DNA of 64,000 nucleotides from Anaerolineae bacterium (GCA_013178295.1 JABLWW010000006.1:152141-216140); one strand, 5' to 3'; shown: positions 17,172 to 26,733, counted from the stretch's first letter. A program made the numbers and translations. Notes: generated by a model from the letters alone, not told the origin.

Positions 17172-18269
17172 TTATTGATTATAGCCCAGATTCAAAGATA
17201 ACAGGTAGTCAGCAACCAAATCAGCCCCATTGGGCGCCCGGCGCGAGACGCGCGGCAGCGACAGAAGGTACGAAAGGCTGCTGCCCCAGTCGCCTGTCAG
17301 AAAATCCTGCATAGGGATTTCCACACCGTTTAATGCACTGCGGATAAACGCTTCCAGCACCTCTGCCTCGCGAAACCCGGAGCGGTTGACGTAACCAAAG
17401 GGAATACCGGCGTGGTAAGCCTCTGCGATGGTGCTGTAACCTGCTTTGCCAATCACCACATCACTGGCTGCCACCAGGTCAGGGTGGTAAAAATCTGAGT
17501 GGTGTGGAAGCAGCGCCAAGTTGTCGCATAAGGCCATCTCTTCTGTGCTGCCGGGCACAATAAAACATACATCTTGAAAAGCTTTCAGCCGTTCAAGAAA
17601 GTCGAACTGCTGCGGTATCCCTCCCATCGAGAGCAACACGGTGCGTGCCCCTGGTGTGATATTTAACTTTTGCCGCGTCTGTGCCGCTGGGGTTCTGGGG
17701 ACGCGGCTGGCGGGCTGAGAAAACACCTTTGCCTCTTTGCGCGGCTGACAGACAGGCGCCATCTGAATATGGACATCTGCCATCTGAAAGATATCTTTCA
17801 GCATGGCAATAAATGGGGCAAATCCTGGAAAGCGGGGCAGATAGGCTTCGTAAATCCAATCCCAGGTAAAGTTTTCGATCAAAACGACAGGAAGACCGGC
17901 TTTTTTCCCTACAGCGATTCCTAGAGGGGAAATATCGCAGATGACAGCCTGGCAGCCTTGTTTGTCCAAAACACGCGCCAGATTTTCCAGGCGCTCTTCA
18001 CCAAAGGGAATAAACGCCTCCAGCCTGCGCAGTGTCTCGGGCAGGTCTTCCTGCATTGGCGACAGCTGCGCCACGCCAACATCGCTCACAATCTCATGAT
18101 AGGTGAACGCTCCTGTCAACGCCTCATCAAAGAACCAATACGGTGTCTGGGTGAAGATGTGAAAATGCGTGCGCGGCTGTTTTTTGTGCATTGCCGCCAT
18201 AATGGCGCATGCCCTGGAAGCATGGCCAAAACCATGTGATGAAATAAAATAAGCCAGACAAACAGTCAT
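17172..18269 (-). CDS. GT-B fold glycosyltransferase-like protein
   Basis: 365 residues from the ATG at 18267-18269; a GTG at 18296 is an alternative start. The N-terminus CLAYFISSHGFGHASRA is the glycine-rich first loop of MurG/UGT-like proteins and of the N-terminal domain of plant L-arabinokinase. The C-terminal domain has VLLSMGG and later KAGYSTIAEAYHAGIPFGYVNR, the usual nucleotide-sugar site. The donor and acceptor are unknown. It shares the strand with gatCAB but not an obvious function. Confidence 0.75.
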   Translation of the reverse strand: MTVCLAYFISSHGFGHASRACAIMAAMHKKQPRTHFHIFTQTPYWFFDEALTGAFTYHEIVSDVGVAQLSPMQEDLPETLRRLEAFIPFGEERLENLARVLDKQGCQAVICDISPLGIAVGKKAGLPVVLIENFTWDWIYEAYLPRFPGFAPFIAMLKDIFQMADVHIQMAPVCQPRKEAKVFSQPASRVPRTPAAQTRQKLNITPGARTVLLSMGGIPQQFDFLERLKAFQDVCFIVPGSTEEMALCDNLALLPHHSDFYHPDLVAASDVVIGKAGYSTIAEAYHAGIPFGYVNRSGFREAEVLEAFIRSALNGVEIPMQDFLTGDWGSSLSYLLSLPRVSRRAPNGADLVADYLLSLNLGYNQ

Positions 18270-18339
18270 TTCCGAAGCAAGCTCTGATTTAACCACAAAT
18301 TGCCTCGAAAAAAAAGGTTTTTTGTGTTATTTATAAGGA

Positions 18340-20799
18340 ATGTCCGAGACACCTATCCATAAAAAAGCCTGGTTGGTATACCTAGGCAAGATTATTCTGC
18401 TGACACTGGCCTACTATGTTGCTGGTAAGATTAGTTTTAGCCTGTCTTTTGCTCCAAATGACATCATCTTGCTCTGGCTGCCAGCAGGAATTGCCCTGGC
18501 AGCGTTGCTGCGATATGGGGTAGATCTCTGGCCTGGGGTTTTCTTTGGATCACTGTTTGCCAATGCGAGCCACGCAGCCTTGCCTCATACTACCCTGGTG
18601 ATCATCGCTTTAGGAAACATGCTGGCGTGTCTATCTTCCACTTACATCTTAAAGACATGGCTGCACTTTGACCCGGGTATGGAGCGGGTACGGGATGTTC
18701 TGGCTTTTCTTGTTGTAGGCGCCATCTGGAATCCGTTGATAAGCGCCGTGTTCGGCGTAGCGGGTCTTCTTCTTGCCAATCAGATCTCTCTTTCTCTCTT
18801 TTTCTACAATTGGTGGGTCTGGGCAATCAATGACAGCATGAGCATTCTTCTGCTTACCCCCTTTCTGCTTGCCTGGTCTGCCGCTCACTGGGTGAAATGG
18901 AGACGCAGCGTTGTGCTTGAGGGCAGCATTGTATTCCTTTTGCTGGCTGTTGTCAGCCGGGCCGTTTACGGGGGGTGGCTCAACCTGGATATGAGCGCGC
19001 CGCTGTCCTTTGCCCCTCTACCGTTTATCATCTGGACTGCGTTGCGCTTAGGCAAGCTGGGGGCAACCATCATGACGCTGTTTGGTAGTGGTTTCGCAAT
19101 GTGGGGCACGCTTCTTGGGTATGGTCCCTTCATTGTTGCCAATGATCACGTCAATTTTCTCTACCTGAGCGGTTTCACCATGACCACCGCTGTGACTGCG
19201 CTGTTGATGACCGCCATGGTCAATGAGCGCAGCAGGGCGCAGAAAGAACAGGCACAAACTGAAGCCCGTTACCGCGACATGATCAACAACGTGCCCATCG
19301 GGATTGCTCGCACCACCCCACAGGGTGACATTTTGGACTGCAACCTCGCTTTGGTCAAGATGTTGCAGTACCCTAACAAGGAAAGCCTGCTGGCTACGAA
19401 CGCTTCTTCGTTTTACCCGACCCTTGAAGACCGCTGGCAAAGATTATCTGTGATGGATAGGGGCGATACATTATTGGATGAGATTTTGATCAAACGGTAT
19501 GATGGTGTCCCAATATGGGTAAGCCTCAGCGCTAGGGCAACAAGAAACCCCGATGACGGACGCGTGTACTATGAGGTGGCTGCGCAGGATGTTACCCGCA
19601 GGAAACAAGCCGAAGAGGAGCTCAAGCAGCGCTGGGATGAAAACATCCGTCTGATGCTGACCCTGGAAAAAAAAGTGCAAGACCGCACACGACAATTGTC
19701 CACCCTATACCGGATTGCCAGGCAGGCGACATACGAACAACACATTGAACGCTTTTTTGAAGCTGCCCTCGAAATCCTGCTGGAAGCATTGCAAAGCCCT
19801 TTTGGGGCAATTGTGCTCTGCCAGCAGCCTGAGGAAAAACCCCGTCTGGTGGCTGTAAAAACGACGTTGCCTGAAACTGATGTAGCGCCTAAAATCCTTT
19901 CGGAAACAAGCCCCTGGCTGCAACTTTTAGGAAGAGAGACCACCCTGGTCATTGAAGATGTGCCAATGGATGGTTTCATCCCTGCAGACTTAAACAAGCC
20001 AGGACAGTATGTTTTTCTCGGCGCGCCTATCCGTAACAACCGCAGGACGATCGGCTCACTGGGAGTGCTGCACAACACCCATGTCTCAGAATACAGCCAG
20101 GAAGATATCGTTCTGATGGAGACTGTATGTGATCATCTTGGCACAGCCATCGAAAACGCTCGCCTGCGCCAACAGACAGAGCGGGCTGCCATCGCTGAAG
20201 AACGCCAGCGCCTGGCAAGAGAGCTGCACGACTCGGTAACCCAGTCCATCTACAGCGCCACGCTGATGGCGGATGCTGTGCAACAGCTTAGCGCCTGTGG
20301 GAAAACCGAACGGGCAGGACACTTTCTGGATGAGTTATGTCGAACCACGCGCCACGCGCTCAAGGAAATGCGTCTGCTGATTTACGAATTAAGACCTTCC
20401 CCGCTGGAACAACTGGGGTTAGAACAAGCCCTGCGGCAACGCCTGGAAATGGTCGAGCGACATGCTGGCATCGAGGGGAAAATCTTTTACCGCCAGCCCC
20501 TTCCGCTTGCCCCAGCCATTGAGGAGGGGCTTTTCAGAATCGCTCAAGAGGCATTGAACAATGTTACCAGGCATTCTAACGCCAGTAGCGTGTCGCTGCG
20601 GATGATTGGCAAAGATGACTACGTGACACTTGAAATCGCGGATAATGGCATTGGGTTCGAGCCGGCAAAGACACAATCTCAAGGCGGACTGGGGTTGACC
20701 AATATGCGCGAGCGCGCAAGAAAAATGGGGGGTACTTTGGAGATTTTCTCCAAGCCGGGCAGTGGAACAAAAGTCAAAGTGAGGGTCAAAGTGAGTTGA
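18340..20799 (+). CDS. membrane sensor histidine kinase (MASE1-PAS-GAF-HisKA_3)
   Basis: 819 residues. Residues 10-290 are an eight-helix MASE1 domain. A PAS domain follows at about 305-425, a coiled coil (RRKQAEEELKQRWDE), then a GAF domain at about 460-620. The NarL-type dimerisation helix has ERQRLARELHDSV with His630 as the phosphorylation site, followed by a HATPase domain with EALNNVTRHSNAS and a glycine-rich DNGIGF box. It probably senses an intracellular or membrane signal and phosphorylates the response regulator whose start overlaps its stop. Confidence 0.92.
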   Translation: MSETPIHKKAWLVYLGKIILLTLAYYVAGKISFSLSFAPNDIILLWLPAGIALAALLRYGVDLWPGVFFGSLFANASHAALPHTTLVIIALGNMLACLSSTYILKTWLHFDPGMERVRDVLAFLVVGAIWNPLISAVFGVAGLLLANQISLSLFFYNWWVWAINDSMSILLLTPFLLAWSAAHWVKWRRSVVLEGSIVFLLLAVVSRAVYGGWLNLDMSAPLSFAPLPFIIWTALRLGKLGATIMTLFGSGFAMWGTLLGYGPFIVANDHVNFLYLSGFTMTTAVTALLMTAMVNERSRAQKEQAQTEARYRDMINNVPIGIARTTPQGDILDCNLALVKMLQYPNKESLLATNASSFYPTLEDRWQRLSVMDRGDTLLDEILIKRYDGVPIWVSLSARATRNPDDGRVYYEVAAQDVTRRKQAEEELKQRWDENIRLMLTLEKKVQDRTRQLSTLYRIARQATYEQHIERFFEAALEILLEALQSPFGAIVLCQQPEEKPRLVAVKTTLPETDVAPKILSETSPWLQLLGRETTLVIEDVPMDGFIPADLNKPGQYVFLGAPIRNNRRTIGSLGVLHNTHVSEYSQEDIVLMETVCDHLGTAIENARLRQQTERAAIAEERQRLARELHDSVTQSIYSATLMADAVQQLSACGKTERAGHFLDELCRTTRHALKEMRLLIYELRPSPLEQLGLEQALRQRLEMVERHAGIEGKIFYRQPLPLAPAIEEGLFRIAQEALNNVTRHSNASSVSLRMIGKDDYVTLEIADNGIGFEPAKTQSQGGLGLTNMRERARKMGGTLEIFSKPGSGTKVKVRVKVS

Positions 20800-21488
20800 G
20801 CAACCTGAACACATCTCAAAATTTACACGGGCGCATACGTATACTTATTGTGGACGACCACGCCATCGTCAGAAAGGGTCTGGCTGGTTTTATCGAAGCC
20901 AGACATGACCTGGAGCTGGTAGCAGAAGCCGCCAATGGCGCAGAAGCTATCGAGAAAGCGCGACAGACACAGCCTGACGTGATTATTATGGACTTGGTCA
21001 TGCCAGAGATGGATGGCATTACGGCTATCACGGAAATTAAAAACACAATCCCTGCCGCACGCGTGCTGGTATTGACCAGCTTTGGCGAAGATGAGAAAAT
21101 TTTTGCTGCAATCCAGGCTGGCGCGCAGGGGTATTTGCTCAAAGACTCCTCGCCTGAGGAACTTGTCCGCGCCATTCAGCAGGTTTATCTGGGCGAATCT
21201 TATCTGCATCCCATTGCAGCACGCCGGGTTATTCAACAACTTTCGCAAAAACAGAGGTTTCAAACTGCATTGCCGTTGCTGACCAAGCGGGAACGCGAAA
21301 TTTTGACTTACCTCGCCCAGGGATATTCCAACCAGGAAATTGCACAACGCGCCCACATCGGTGAGAAGACCGTACGCTTTCATGTGAGCAATATTCTGGC
21401 AAAACTGAATGTAGAAACCCGTACACAGGCAGCACTTTGGGCTTTGGGGAAAGACCTGACGCCTTCAGAGGACGATAAACCTGGATAA
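20796..21488 (+). CDS. NarL/FixJ-type response regulator
   Basis: 230 residues. Its TTG start at 20796 overlaps the kinase stop (TTGA), so the pair is coupled. The receiver domain has the acidic pair DD (residues 20-21), Asp66 in IIMDLVMPEMDG as phosphoacceptor and the conserved lysine in LLKDSS. A LuxR-type helix-turn-helix follows at about 165-220 (LTKREREILTYLAQGYSNQEI in the first half). It should be the DNA-binding output of the upstream kinase. Confidence 0.93.
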   Translation: MSNLNTSQNLHGRIRILIVDDHAIVRKGLAGFIEARHDLELVAEAANGAEAIEKARQTQPDVIIMDLVMPEMDGITAITEIKNTIPAARVLVLTSFGEDEKIFAAIQAGAQGYLLKDSSPEELVRAIQQVYLGESYLHPIAARRVIQQLSQKQRFQTALPLLTKREREILTYLAQGYSNQEIAQRAHIGEKTVRFHVSNILAKLNVETRTQAALWALGKDLTPSEDDKPG

Positions 21489-21670
21489 AAATCTAGTTTT
21501 GTGAAAAGAATACCCGACAAAAGAATGGGTTTTTTTTGTATATAACCCAGCATTTTGCCGAGAAAAAATAGGCAGTTTATACGGTGTCAGCCAGGAGAAA
21601 CCAAGATATGCTTTAGGTGAGCATACTGGATACTGCAAAACGCGGCAGAGCCTGAGATTTGTAAAAAGCA

Positions 21671-22048
21671 ATGTCAGACGCGAAATCAGCCATCTTATTG
21701 ATAGGGAGATATTCCCGCTCGCTGGAAAGCTTGCGCAGTTTTCTAGCAAAAAGCTTTGGGGAGCAGTCCATTTTTGTCATAGACGATGTTAACGCCAGCT
21801 TGAAGTATATCGAAGAGCATAATATCGGATTGGTGTTGATTGACTCCAGCATGCAGGAAGGCAACATTCTTTGGGCAATTGTACAAATCAAGACCAACAA
21901 GCCATCTGTACAATGCGTTCTGCTTTCTGACCGGACATCGCTAAGCCGCCTGGCGCTGTACTTTGGCGCCGATCAGGCAGTCTGTTATACGATACCTGAT
22001 GAGGAGCTGGTCAAATCCATCGAAAACCTCTGGATGGTAAAAACCTGA
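21671..22048 (+). CDS. orphan receiver-like domain protein with degenerate active site
   Basis: 125 residues, a single CheY-like fold by pattern. Asp58 (LVLIDSS) stands where the phosphoacceptor should be, but the N-terminal acidic pair is replaced by GR (LLIGRYSR) and the usual lysine before the last helix is missing (DQAVCYT). It could therefore act without phosphorylation. It follows the two-component pair by about 180 bases and has only a weak ribosome site. Confidence 0.6.
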   Translation: MSDAKSAILLIGRYSRSLESLRSFLAKSFGEQSIFVIDDVNASLKYIEEHNIGLVLIDSSMQEGNILWAIVQIKTNKPSVQCVLLSDRTSLSRLALYFGADQAVCYTIPDEELVKSIENLWMVKT

Positions 22049-22059
22049 TATCAACATGG

Positions 22060-22096
22060 CTGTGGCATGGGACGGTTCCCTGACCGTCCCCCACAG
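22060..22096 (+). terminator. strong hairpin after the receiver gene
   Basis: GGGACGGT (22069-22076) pairs with ACCGTCCC (22083-22090), extended by CTGTGG/CCACAG with a 3-base bulge. No T-tract, so it may protect the 3' end or pause polymerase before the next terminator. Confidence 0.5.
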
Positions 22097-22122
22097 CAAA
22101 ATATTGCATTTCCCTCTCCGCT

Positions 22123-22157
22123 GACACCCCCTCTTACTTAGAGGGCGGTGTCTTTTT
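22123..22157 (+). terminator. rho-independent terminator
   Basis: A GACACC-N-CCCTCT type arm (22123-22134) pairs with AGAGGGCGGTGTC (22140-22152) and is followed by TTTTT. It separates the receiver gene from the dehydrogenase promoter. Confidence 0.85.
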
Positions 22158-22166
22158 AATAAAAGA

Positions 22167-22195
22167 TTGACAACAGCTGATCACTTTGCTATAAT
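22167..22195 (+). promoter_or_regulatory. consensus promoter of the dehydrogenase-IclR unit
   Basis: TTGACA at 22167-22172, 17-base spacer, TATAAT at 22190-22195: a perfect sigma-70-type match. Confidence 0.92.
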
Positions 22196-22203
22196 GAAAC
22201 CGC

Positions 22204-22220
22204 GTTCCACAATATGGAAC
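22204..22220 (+). promoter_or_regulatory. probable IclR-family operator 1
   Basis: GTTCCA-CAATA-TGGAAC: a perfect 6-bp inverted repeat with a 5-base spacer. It starts 8 bases after the -10 box and covers the expected transcription start, a typical repressor position. A matching site stands before the amidinotransferase-Liv operon. Confidence 0.75.
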
Positions 22221-22269
22221 TACAGAAATCCCAATTCTCCTCTCATCTCCACAGAAAGGAAGCGTCAAT

Positions 22270-23364
22270 ATGAGCGTTGATGTTGTATACGTGGGTGTGG
22301 ATACCCTGCAGAAATTCATGGTAGATGTATTTGTCGGTTGTGGTGTTCCCCGCGCGGATGCAGAAGTCTGCGCAGATGTATTAATCACCTCGGATTTACG
22401 GGGTATCGAGTCTCATGGTATTGGGCGTCTAAAAATGTACTACGACGGCATCAAAAAGGGGCTGCATAAACCTGTCACTGAGTTTGAAGTGATACGCGAG
22501 ACCCCCACCACAGCCGTTGTGGATGGGCACAATGGCATGGGACATGTCATCGGTGTGCGCTCGATGCAAATGGCAATCGAAAAAGCTAGAACATTTGGTA
22601 TGGGTTCGGTGGCGGTGCGTAACTCTTCGCATTATGGCATCGCAGGGTATTACGCTTTAATGGCTGTCAAAGCCGGTATGATTGGCATGAGCTTTACCAA
22701 TGCGCGTCCGTCTGTAGCGCCCACTTTTGGTGTGCGTCCTATGCTGGGAACTAACCCCATTGCCTTTGGCGCCCCCACTGATGAGGAGTGCCCTTTTGTG
22801 TATGATGCAGCCACCTCCATTACTCAACGCGGCAAGATTGAGGTTCTGGAGCGCGAAGAAAAACCCATCCCTGAGGGTTGGGTCATTGATCAAAACGGAA
22901 AATTCACCACCGATACCAAAGCGGCTCTGGAAGGTTTTCCAAAAGACGAGAACGCTCTGCTTCCGCTAGGCGGGCTGGGTGAGTTACTCGGTGGGCACAA
23001 GGGGTATGGGCTGGGAACCATGGTGGAAATTTTCTCTGCCAGTCTGTCGCACAACGCCTTCATGCACGATTTGCCTGGCGGAGGTGGCCTGCCGGTGAAA
23101 ATTGGGCATTTCTTCCTGGCAATTAACATCGAACATTTCTGCCCATTGGATGAGTTCAAAGCTACGACAGGCGCTATTTTGCGCGAACTGCGTCAATCCA
23201 AAAAAGCGCCTGGTGCAACGCGCATCTATACCGCCGGAGAAAAGGAATATGAGATGGAAAAGCTGGTGCGCGCTCAGGGCATCCCGGTAAACACCAACCT
23301 GCAAAAGGATATCAAGGTCATGCAGACAGAACTTGGTTTGACACGGTATCATTTCCCCTTCTGA
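22270..23364 (+). CDS. malate/L-lactate dehydrogenase family (LDH2) oxidoreductase
   Basis: 364 residues, ATG at 22270 with AAAGGA upstream. It has the family features SDLRGIESHGIGRL near residue 43, NSSHYGIAGYYA near 118 and the ending fold. The family covers malate, ureidoglycolate, 2,3-diketogulonate and cyclic imino-acid oxidoreductases that use NAD(P)H, so the substrate is open. Shared operators with the Liv-type transporter and the amidinotransferase suggest a ureido, guanidino or amino-acid-derived acid. Confidence 0.88.
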   Translation: MSVDVVYVGVDTLQKFMVDVFVGCGVPRADAEVCADVLITSDLRGIESHGIGRLKMYYDGIKKGLHKPVTEFEVIRETPTTAVVDGHNGMGHVIGVRSMQMAIEKARTFGMGSVAVRNSSHYGIAGYYALMAVKAGMIGMSFTNARPSVAPTFGVRPMLGTNPIAFGAPTDEECPFVYDAATSITQRGKIEVLEREEKPIPEGWVIDQNGKFTTDTKAALEGFPKDENALLPLGGLGELLGGHKGYGLGTMVEIFSASLSHNAFMHDLPGGGGLPVKIGHFFLAINIEHFCPLDEFKATTGAILRELRQSKKAPGATRIYTAGEKEYEMEKLVRAQGIPVNTNLQKDIKVMQTELGLTRYHFPF

Positions 23365-23382
23365 AATGCAGACAAGGTTGCC

Positions 23383-24150
23383 ATGCAAAGAGAAAAAGCG
23401 GGTCTAAGCACGCTCGATCGTATTTGTGACATTCTCAATGCCTTTAATGAGAACCAAAAAGTGCTCACGCTGACCGAGATCAGCCGTCAGCTTAAGCTTC
23501 CTAAGAGCACCATTCACCGTTTTATTGCTGCCCTGGTCAGTCATGACCTGTTGCACCACGCCCCAGATGGTAACGGCTACCAGCTGGGTTATCAGCTGAT
23601 ACACTGGGGAGCGCTGGCGCAAAGCTCAATTGCCCTGCATGAAAGAGCAATTCCCATCCTGCACGAGCTTTCTGAAAAGACTGGAGAGACTTCGGTGCTT
23701 TCCATACGCGATGGTTTTAGCGCCATCTGGTTAGACCAGGTGGAAAGCCGTCAGCCGGTGCGCTGGGCAAAGCGTGTCGGAATGCGCGTCATGTTGCACG
23801 CGGGCGCCTCCTCTAAAGTCCTCTGGGCGTTTCTCCCTGATAGCGAAATCGAGGAAATCCTTGCCCACATTGACCTGGTACAGCTGCAGCCCAACACCAT
23901 CACTGATAAGGACAAAATGCGTTCCGAATTGAAACGCATTCGAAGGCAGGGGTATGCCACATCCTACGAAGAGACCGACAGGGGTGCGATGGGAGTAGCG
24001 GCCCCCGTTTTCGATTACAGCGGGCGGCTGGCAGCCGGTATCGGGATTATCGCTCCCATCAACCGTATGCCTGCTGAGGAAATGGAACGCACTATTCCCA
24101 TTGTCCTGGAAGCCGCAAACAAGCTCTCCAGGCAGCTTGGAGCTCCATAA
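23383..24150 (+). CDS. IclR-family transcriptional regulator
   Basis: 255 residues. The N-terminal winged helix-turn-helix has LTLTEISRQLKLPKSTIHRF at residues near 23-42, and the C-terminal GAF-like ligand domain has DRGAMGVAAPVFDYSGRLAAG. It lies 18 bases after the dehydrogenase gene and is likely cotranscribed. The two GTTCC-N-GGAAC operators at 22.2 and 30.5 kb fit the palindromic sites known for this family, which suggests self-control and control of the transporter. Confidence 0.92.
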   Translation: MQREKAGLSTLDRICDILNAFNENQKVLTLTEISRQLKLPKSTIHRFIAALVSHDLLHHAPDGNGYQLGYQLIHWGALAQSSIALHERAIPILHELSEKTGETSVLSIRDGFSAIWLDQVESRQPVRWAKRVGMRVMLHAGASSKVLWAFLPDSEIEEILAHIDLVQLQPNTITDKDKMRSELKRIRRQGYATSYEETDRGAMGVAAPVFDYSGRLAAGIGIIAPINRMPAEEMERTIPIVLEAANKLSRQLGAP

Positions 24151-24199
24151 GGAAAAGAGCCGGAAACACATAGCTATTGCTGGTATATGCCTTAAAAGA

Positions 24200-24241
24200 A
24201 GCCAGACGCTGGAAACCGCAAAAAGTTCCCCGCGTCTGGCT
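24200..24241. terminator. bidirectional terminator between iclR-like gene and livF
   Basis: AGCCAGACGC (24200-24209) pairs with GCGTCTGGCT (24232-24241), 10 bp with a 22-base loop. T-rich runs follow on both strands, so it can end both convergent transcripts. Confidence 0.8.
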
Positions 24242-24277
24242 TTCTTTAGGCTGATTCGATTTTTTTTACATGAAGCT

Positions 24278-24985
24278 TCAAAGCCCCAAATAATGTTTCT
24301 TGATATGCTCACTGCCGCTCATCTCGGCGCTGCTGCCTTCCATGACGATCCGCCCATTTTCCAAAACATAACAGCGGCTGGCAAGCTCCAAAGCGTAATT
24401 GGTGTTCTGCTCAATAAGAAGAACGGTCAAGCCAAGTTCATTGCGCAGAGCGCAGATTTTCTCATAAATCTCATCCACCAAATTGGGTGCCAGCCCCAGT
24501 GAAGGCTCATCGAGCATAATCATTTTGGGGCGCGAGACAAGCCCGCGCGCAATGGCAAGCATCTGCCGCTCACCGCCGCTGAGGGTGCGTGCCATCTGCT
24601 TGGCTCTTTCTTTCAGGCGCGGGAATATCTCAAACAACTCGTCCAGCACTCCTGTTTTGAGCACCTCACGCTTTGAATACGCTCCCATACGCAGGTTGTC
24701 AATCACGCTCATATTGGCAAATGGGCGCCCCCCTTCTGGCACAAGCGCAATGCCCAAACGCACAAGCTGGTCAGGGGATGTCCCGGTAATATTATGTCCA
24801 TCAAAATACAGCTCACCTGAGGTCAGCTTGACAAGCCCGGCAATCGTCTTGAGCAGTGTGCTCTTGCCTGCCCCATTTGGACCAATCACTGCCACTGTCT
24901 CTCTTTCATCAATGTGAAAGCTGACGTCATGCAGAATGGGTACTTTGCCATACCCAGAATGGAGACCTTTGACTTGCATTAACAT
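24278..24985 (-). CDS. livF: branched-chain amino-acid-type ABC transporter ATPase
   Basis: 235 residues. Walker A GPNGAGKSTLLK, signature LSGGERQMLAIARGL and Walker B MIMLDEPSLGLAP are all intact, as in LivF. It overlaps the end of livG by 7 bases. Last gene of the operon. Confidence 0.93.
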   Translation of the reverse strand: MLMQVKGLHSGYGKVPILHDVSFHIDERETVAVIGPNGAGKSTLLKTIAGLVKLTSGELYFDGHNITGTSPDQLVRLGIALVPEGGRPFANMSVIDNLRMGAYSKREVLKTGVLDELFEIFPRLKERAKQMARTLSGGERQMLAIARGLVSRPKMIMLDEPSLGLAPNLVDEIYEKICALRNELGLTVLLIEQNTNYALELASRCYVLENGRIVMEGSSAEMSGSEHIKKHYLGL

Positions 24986-25713
24986 TGTGTCACCCGCTTT
25001 CCAAGATAGGCTTCTATCACCTTCTGATTATTGCTGATTTCGTGAGGGGTGCCTGTTGCGATCACCTCGCCAGAATCGAGGACAACAATACGCTGGCTAA
25101 GTCCCATGACCATTTGCATCAGATGTTCCACAATGCACAACGTGATGTTTTGCTCGCGGTTAATCTTGCGCAGCAAGTCCATGAAGGAAGCAAGCTCGGC
25201 GGTGTTTAACCCTGCACCGCTCTCATCCAGCAATAGCAGCTCGGGTTCTGTGGCTAATGCGCGCGCCAGCTCAACCCTGCGCAGGGTTGCCAGCCCCAGG
25301 TCGCCGCAGACACGCTGTCGCACTTCGCCCAGCCCGCACAGCTCTATCATCTGGTCAACTTTAGCGGCTACCGTATCTTCTCCTTGGCGGTTATATGCCC
25401 CAACGCGGACGACATCTTCAACGGTCATATAATTGAATGCCCGAACCACCTGGAAGGTGCGTGCCATTCCCAATTTACAGCGTTTGTGCGGCATCAATTT
25501 GGTGATATCCGTTCCCTTGAAGACAATCTGCCCCGCTTGAGGAAAAAGCAGCCCGCTGATGGCATTAAACGCCGTGGTTTTCCCTGCCCCATTGGGGCCA
25601 ATCAGCGCAAAGATTTCACCGCGCTGGATTTCAAAGCTCACATTGTTCACAGCTTTTAGACTGCCAAATTGCACAGTGAGGTTACTGACCTGCAACATAG
25701 AAGTTGTATCCAT
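24979..25713 (-). CDS. livG: branched-chain amino-acid-type ABC transporter ATPase with unusual signature
   Basis: 244 residues. Walker A GPNGAGKTTAFN is normal. The signature region reads DLGLATLRRVELARAL instead of the usual LxYGQQRRLEIARAL, and Walker B ends LLLLDESGAG with Ser where Pro is normal. The frame is intact, so this is divergence and not a frameshift. It pairs with LivF to drive LivH and LivM. Confidence 0.9.
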   Translation of the reverse strand: MDTTSMLQVSNLTVQFGSLKAVNNVSFEIQRGEIFALIGPNGAGKTTAFNAISGLLFPQAGQIVFKGTDITKLMPHKRCKLGMARTFQVVRAFNYMTVEDVVRVGAYNRQGEDTVAAKVDQMIELCGLGEVRQRVCGDLGLATLRRVELARALATEPELLLLDESGAGLNTAELASFMDLLRKINREQNITLCIVEHLMQMVMGLSQRIVVLDSGEVIATGTPHEISNNQKVIEAYLGKRVTQC

Positions 25714-25714
25714 G

Positions 25715-26731
25715 CTATTTCACTCCCACAAAGGATTTGAGCTTGAGAAAACCACGCTTGATGAGGGGAGCAATACCGCGCGGCTGGAAAAGGGCAACCA
25801 CAATCAGGATGAGGGCATACACCATCAAGTACAGACCTTCCAAGCCCTTGCCTGGGAACATACCCGAAAGCGACGCACGCAGATATTCCCGAAAACTGAC
25901 CAGGAAGATTGCCGCCAGCAGCGGTCCGTAGGTGACGCCCATTCCACCCACAATACCCAGAATAACTACCTCCAGGCTCATATCTGTGCTGAAGAAGCTG
26001 GGGTGAAGATACCCATAAATACAGCCATAAACGCCGCCAACCAGCCCAGCGACAAACGAATAAATCATCAATGCTTTTAGCTTGCACAGGCGAGAATCTA
26101 CCCCCAACACCTCCACAGCATCCTCATCTTCTCCCAGCGCCAGCAGCGAGTACCCCAGTTTGGAGTATCGGATGCGATGATTGATGATAAACACCACCAC
26201 CAGCAAAGCCAGCATGATGTAGAAATAGGGCACATAGGTGTTAAAACGCATCAGATACCACGAGCGTGGGCCCTCAGCGCTGAAGGGCAAATAGCGTTCT
26301 GTAGGACCGCCGACCTTGTTCCACATCATAAAGATGGCGCGGAAGACTTCTACCAACGCCGAAGAGGAAAGCGCATACCAGACCTCTTTGACCTTGAAGC
26401 CAAACAGCGGGATACCGATCAGGGTGGCAATTCCCATTGCCAGCAAAGCGCCGATAAACATTCCCACCCAGGGCGTTAGGTTAAAACGAATCAGCAATGT
26501 GCCTGTGGTAAAAGCTCCCAAGCCAACATAAGCCGCCGCTCCCAGATCAAGCTGTCCCGCCATACCGCCAATAATGTTCCATGCCGAAGCCAGAACAGCA
26601 TAGAGCAGCACCGTGGTTGCCAGGAAAAGCACATACTGATTGGTGCGCAAAAAGAGGGGAAGCACAATGGCAATGGCTAAGACCACCAGGATAGCGATGT
26701 TTTTTGAATTCAGCAATTTGGGCCGCTTCAT
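25715..26731 (-). CDS. livM: branched-chain amino-acid-type ABC transporter permease
   Basis: 338 residues from the ATG at 26729-26731, with GGAGG eight bases upstream; the frame is open further inside livH. About nine helices, with GGMAGQLDLGAAAYVGLGAFTTG split across the conserved LivM N-terminal segment, and the EAA-like LGEDEDAVEVLGV loop that contacts the ATPases. Confidence 0.92.
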   Translation of the reverse strand: MKRPKLLNSKNIAILVVLAIAIVLPLFLRTNQYVLFLATTVLLYAVLASAWNIIGGMAGQLDLGAAAYVGLGAFTTGTLLIRFNLTPWVGMFIGALLAMGIATLIGIPLFGFKVKEVWYALSSSALVEVFRAIFMMWNKVGGPTERYLPFSAEGPRSWYLMRFNTYVPYFYIMLALLVVVFIINHRIRYSKLGYSLLALGEDEDAVEVLGVDSRLCKLKALMIYSFVAGLVGGVYGCIYGYLHPSFFSTDMSLEVVILGIVGGMGVTYGPLLAAIFLVSFREYLRASLSGMFPGKGLEGLYLMVYALILIVVALFQPRGIAPLIKRGFLKLKSFVGVK

Positions 26732-26733
26732 GT

